DNA from: Strix aluco
Taxonomy: Eukaryota; Chordata; Aves; Strigiformes; Strigidae
Direction of reading: 5' to 3'
Assembly (NCBI RefSeq): GCF_031877795.1
Contig: NC_133971.1
Coordinates: forward strand, 978,501 to 1,042,500
DNA: 64,000 nucleotides
Positions 60,799-64,000 of this stretch are shown here, piece after piece. How positions within the stretch are numbered: position 1 is the stretch's first letter; every line of letters starts with the position of its first letter. The notes beneath the pieces are model-generated. The model searched no databases, had not been told where the DNA came from, and saw only the letters and a program-made list of their open reading frames with translations. The translations under genes were made by a program, and so were the position numbers.

Positions 60799-60950
60799 CA
60801 CTCCTCCAAAGTAATTCTGTATGTAGAAATCATTAAGAGCGTGCAATTCAAGGTACGTGGCTCCTAGTTCCTTGGCAAGCTGAACTCCCTCGGTGGTGGT
60901 GACACAGCTCCTCCTGTCTGAAGTGCACAGGGGGCAGGTGCAAGGCACTC
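60799..60950 (-). CDS. RHOBTB3: RHOBTB3 exon (end of Rho-like ATPase domain)
   Basis: Reads VPCTCPLCTSDRRSCVTTTE, GVQLAKELGATYLELHALND and FYIQNYFGGV, close to human (LPCTCPLCTSDRGSC..., AKELGATYLELHSLDD). The CTCPLC cysteines are family-typical. This completes the Rho-like domain, which in RHOBTB3 binds and hydrolyses ATP rather than GTP and supports Golgi-endosome transport through Rab9. The acceptor is TTACCCCAG and the donor GTGAGT. Confidence 0.96.
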
Positions 60951-62097
60951 CTGGGGTAAAAAGTCATGGAGAAAAAGCCATTTTTGTCAAACAATCCAAA
61001 TGTCCAAAGCTCAGTGTACATTACACCAGTGTTACTTTACATTCGGTTTTGCTAAGGCGGAAAAGTCAAGCAGGACTTGACTTCCAGAAGCCAGGTTTGG
61101 CTTAGGGCCACGGCATCCTTATATGCACAGGTGCTGTACAAGTCTGCAGGTGCTACCATTCATTAATGTCAGCCTTCAACTTGTTCAATTATTATGGCCT
61201 GTCCGTGCAGGAAGCATGGACAATAACAAAGGGAAAAATTTCCACTGCCGTCCCGGCTGTTATGGGCATGTACATACTGCAGAATATGAATCAATTATAT
61301 ATATTTTACATAATTTTTTTTTAAAGCCAAAATAAGTATTTTTAAGATTATGCTGGTTAACTGATAAAAATCTGTTAGCCACGCCAGCTGAACTTTGCTT
61401 AAGGCCAGTAAGAACTTGCCGGCTGTGGATGTGCTTTCAAATGCGCCGTGCATGCTCTACGTTAATTTCCTCTGCTCAGACCTATGGATAACGTGTAATA
61501 ACACAGCTTTTTTTAATTTCTTTTGGCAGCAGCATTTGCTACTACAGAGGATTAAGATCTTAGTAATTTGTGTGAGCAAACTGCTGTGTTCACAAATACC
61601 TCCTAGAAACAAAAGGGTTCTGTGTGTGCACAGCAGTCTGCTCCGGCAGGTCCCAAAGCGAAACTGCGGCTGCAGAGCCTGACTTCTCCCACGGTCACAT
61701 TGGTTAGGGAGGAAGGAAAGAAAAAAAAAGAAATGAGAAGAGAAATGCCAGTAGTGGGGTCTCTCAGATTGGTGGTATCGTGTGCTTAAATAAAAAGTGT
61801 AAGAAACGGTGTTGGGGAAGACAAACATTAGTTTAGCAAGACCTTGCCCTTAGAATGGCAGATTTATTACCCCTGTATAAATCAGAGCCTGAAAGCATTT
61901 CATCATTATCCATTAATTACTAAAGGGAACAAAATAAAGGTTTAATTCTTAAGAGTTCTTTAACAGCCCTTTCTCAATCACCGAGCAAAAAGGTATAGAA
62001 TTGGACCCTGGCAAAACTGAGCATTATGTCCCCAGATGACACACTATTAACAGTATATTAAACTATATAAACATATAGTTTAATATTTCTTTGTACA

Positions 62098-62364
62098 TTA
62101 TAAAATAAATCTACATCCATCGTGTCCCTTACTCATAGCAGGATGGATGCTCAGAACCACGTTTCTGTCAAAGTCATTAAATAAAAGACGACTCCCAGGC
62201 TCAAGTTTTGCATTCATTGTCTTAGGAAAATAAATGTTTAAAAATTCAGGCCCCATGATGAAAAAGACCACAAGAATCAAGAAAAGCACAATGCAAAACA
62301 GTTGGAAATGCAGAATAAAGTTTGTATCTCTACTGGTGTCTGTACTACTCTTTCTGAACTTCAT
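62098..62364 (-). CDS. Unidentified 88-codon open frame with one membrane segment
   Basis: I do not recognise this frame. It starts MKFRKSSTDTSRD, then has a strongly hydrophobic stretch of about 22 residues (FCIVLFLILVVFFIMG, near 23-40), followed by a polar segment with NIYFPKTMNAK and LLFNDFDRNVV, like a type II membrane protein. A CACACCAG acceptor-like sequence lies just before the ATG, and a GTAAGG donor-like sequence follows the codons HPAM near the right end of the product. It sits in a RHOBTB3 intron on the same strand. It could be an exon of an unannotated transcript, an alternative RHOBTB3 exon, a relic of a gene copy, or chance. Confidence 0.25.
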   Translation of the reverse strand: MKFRKSSTDTSRDTNFILHFQLFCIVLFLILVVFFIMGPEFLNIYFPKTMNAKLEPGSRLLFNDFDRNVVLSIHPAMSKGHDGCRFIL

Positions 62365-62617
62365 TTCCCTGGTGTGAACAGACAGGAGCCACTGCCGTCT
62401 ACCCAGACCACGGCTGTGTTCTCAGCAGCGCTGCCCTCGCCGGCTGCTGGACACTTGTAAATCCACTCGGTCCTTCCACAGTCGTGCAGCTTCAATTTTC
62501 ATGTTGATTAGACACCAACAACTTCTGTGCTAGCTAAAAATTCAGTGTGAAATTGATTTGCACCATTCTCACAGCAGACTACTGCCCAGCCTGGGCAGGG
62601 CCTTGTGTGAACACACC

Positions 62618-62663
62618 AGCTATACCCTAGCTGTACCCTAGCTGTACCCTAGCTGTACCCTAG
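62618..62663. repeat. 11-bp tandem repeat, four copies
   Basis: The unit AGCTGTACCCT is repeated four times; the first copy has A for G at one position. It is a short minisatellite within a RHOBTB3 intron. Confidence 0.92.
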
Positions 62664-63192
62664 CCACTCTGCTGTGGCAGGTCACCTCTGTTGATGTGGC
62701 AGCACGTGGCACTTCGTGGTACCCGAAGGGCTGATGTGTCCGTTCAACATCCTCGAGAATTTCGAGGCATTTTCCACCCGCTCTCCAGCTGATGGACTTT
62801 GTTTTAATCCCCTCATGCACTAGAGATATTTTATACCTGAGACATGGCCAGAGGGACCTCAGAACCCTAGGGTTCACCTCTTACACTCAAATGTACACTG
62901 CCTAATCCAAAACACTGGATTTAATCTCCGTGTGGGATGGCTCCACAAGAAGAGCCCTTGCAGAGGTCAAAGCAGGATAGGATGCCTTTCATCTCCAGGG
63001 TTAATTAAGCATAATATTCTTGCCAATACTCCAGACTACAGAACCATAATACATGCACATATTACTGTCATCCTGACAGACTAATTGTTTCTGTTAACAG
63101 CTTGGAAGAACAATCAGCTTCTACTGAAATTACAGCATCTCTTAACTTTCAAGTGAGGTTTTAACCATTCCTACAGAAGACTGGATACATAC

Positions 63193-63385
63193 CATTTTTT
63201 CTTGCCCCAATCGCAGAAATTATTACTGGAACAGAACAGAGGTTTAATGCTTTTTTTATCATTGGGACATAATTATCCTTTAGTTCTTGAAATGAAGTCC
63301 TGTCATTGATGGAGTATTTAATCACAATAATATCAGCTCCTCCAATGAGACTGCGAGAGGTGTACCAGTCACTGTCAAATATATC
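63193..63385 (-). CDS. RHOBTB3: RHOBTB3 exon (Rho-like domain)
   Basis: Encodes DIFDSDWYTSRSLIGGADII, VIKYSINDRTSFQELKDNYV and ends VPVIISAIGARKN. This is the middle of the Rho-like nucleotide-binding fold; IIVIKYSIND corresponds to the strand after switch II, and ISAIGARKN to the region where small GTPases have the base-recognition motif, which is atypical in this family. It starts near human residue 77, so only the first part of the protein lies beyond the window. The acceptor is GTTTAG and the donor GTATGT. Confidence 0.95.
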
Positions 63386-64000
63386 CTAAACAGAAAAAAC
63401 ACTGATCAGAGATTTCCTGTCTATAAAGGAAAAGGTGAACTATTCAACAGTCTTAATGCAAAACCTTACAAAAGTATTTTTAACTGATAAATTAATCTCT
63501 TATTTGAAGACATTCAACAAAGAGGAGAATTCATGCTTTGTAATTTCCTTGTCTGGAGAACAAGTTGCTGATTATAATAAACAATAAATCTCTTTTATGA
63601 ATTCAGGAATTCTTCAGGAAGAAGAAAAATAGCATTTATCTAGGAATATACTTTGCAGGAAGAAACTTTACTGGTTTAATTACTTCACTTCTAGAAGTGT
63701 TCATTAGGCAAATAAAAGCAGCTTTAGTAGTAGAGGCTTGCAGCAATTCACACAAAACCATTATTTATCATAATATTTTAGGGAAAGAGTTATACAGAAC
63801 TGTGCTATGTACCCAAGAACCTTTAAACACAAGTTTCACCAGCTGGGTGTGATTTTTATCTGCTTCACAAGGGCTTCCATGTAGCCTTAACAAGTGTTAA
63901 TGTCTTCAGGACAGGCCTTTAATCACATAACTAAACTTTCTTTTTTGATTTCACATTCAATTTGTCATTGTTCTGTGCTATAAGCATAGGACTTACACTC
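63386..64000. other. RHOBTB3 intron, continues past the right edge
   Basis: AT-rich DNA right of the first exon seen. The preceding coding exon or exons (about 76 residues in human) are not in the window. Confidence 0.6.

Larger units (their letters stand above)
60951..63192. other. RHOBTB3 intron
   Basis: Intron of 2.2 kb containing an unidentified membrane-type open frame (62098-62364) and an 11-base tandem repeat. Otherwise AT-rich with nothing recognised. Confidence 0.58.

Overview
The window looks like bird nuclear DNA, probably from the Z chromosome. Two signs point to this. First, there are several CR1 LINE tails ending in short ATTCTATG-type repeats, plus one LTR-like element. Second, the gene set GLRX and RHOBTB3 is recognised from protein sequence and matches the vertebrate block ELL2-GLRX-RHOBTB3 (human 5q15, Z-linked in chicken). 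No bacterial-style genes are present. Nearly all open reading frames outside the listed exons are chance frames or LINE and microsatellite shadows.

Layout. Bases 1 to about 2090 look like the 3' untranslated end of a plus-strand gene; by synteny this is probably ELL2, with no coding part in the window. Bases 2.1-23.3 kb are gene-poor intergenic DNA with microsatellites (a 350-base pure-purine compound tract near 7.3 kb), three CR1 fragments, a likely solo LTR and a GC-rich minisatellite island near 19.6 kb. Bases 23381-29624 and 32628-38871 form a large, near-perfect inverted repeat: two 6244-base arms around a 3003-base spacer. Each arm carries a complete three-exon glutaredoxin-1 gene (GLRX), so there are two convergent copies. 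A GC-rich stretch and a CR1 tail follow, and from about 40 kb to the right end the minus strand is RHOBTB3: its 3' untranslated region and the last ten coding exons, about 534 residues of an expected ~610. The first coding exon or exons lie beyond the right edge.

The most unusual content is the GLRX palindrome. The arms match without any net length difference, including equal homopolymer lengths. The mismatches I could find are concentrated in the innermost ~650 bases, which suggests a recent duplication, arm-to-arm gene conversion, or both. Both predicted glutaredoxins keep the CPYC redox centre but lack the usual TVP cis-proline motif and the GG-x-[ST]-D glutathione-binding motif. A second item is an 88-residue membrane-type open frame inside a RHOBTB3 intron that I could not identify.

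Functionally, GLRX is a cytosolic glutathione-dependent thiol reductase. RHOBTB3 is an atypical Rho-BTB ATPase and cullin-3 adaptor of the Golgi and endosomes. They are neighbours through old synteny, not a pathway.
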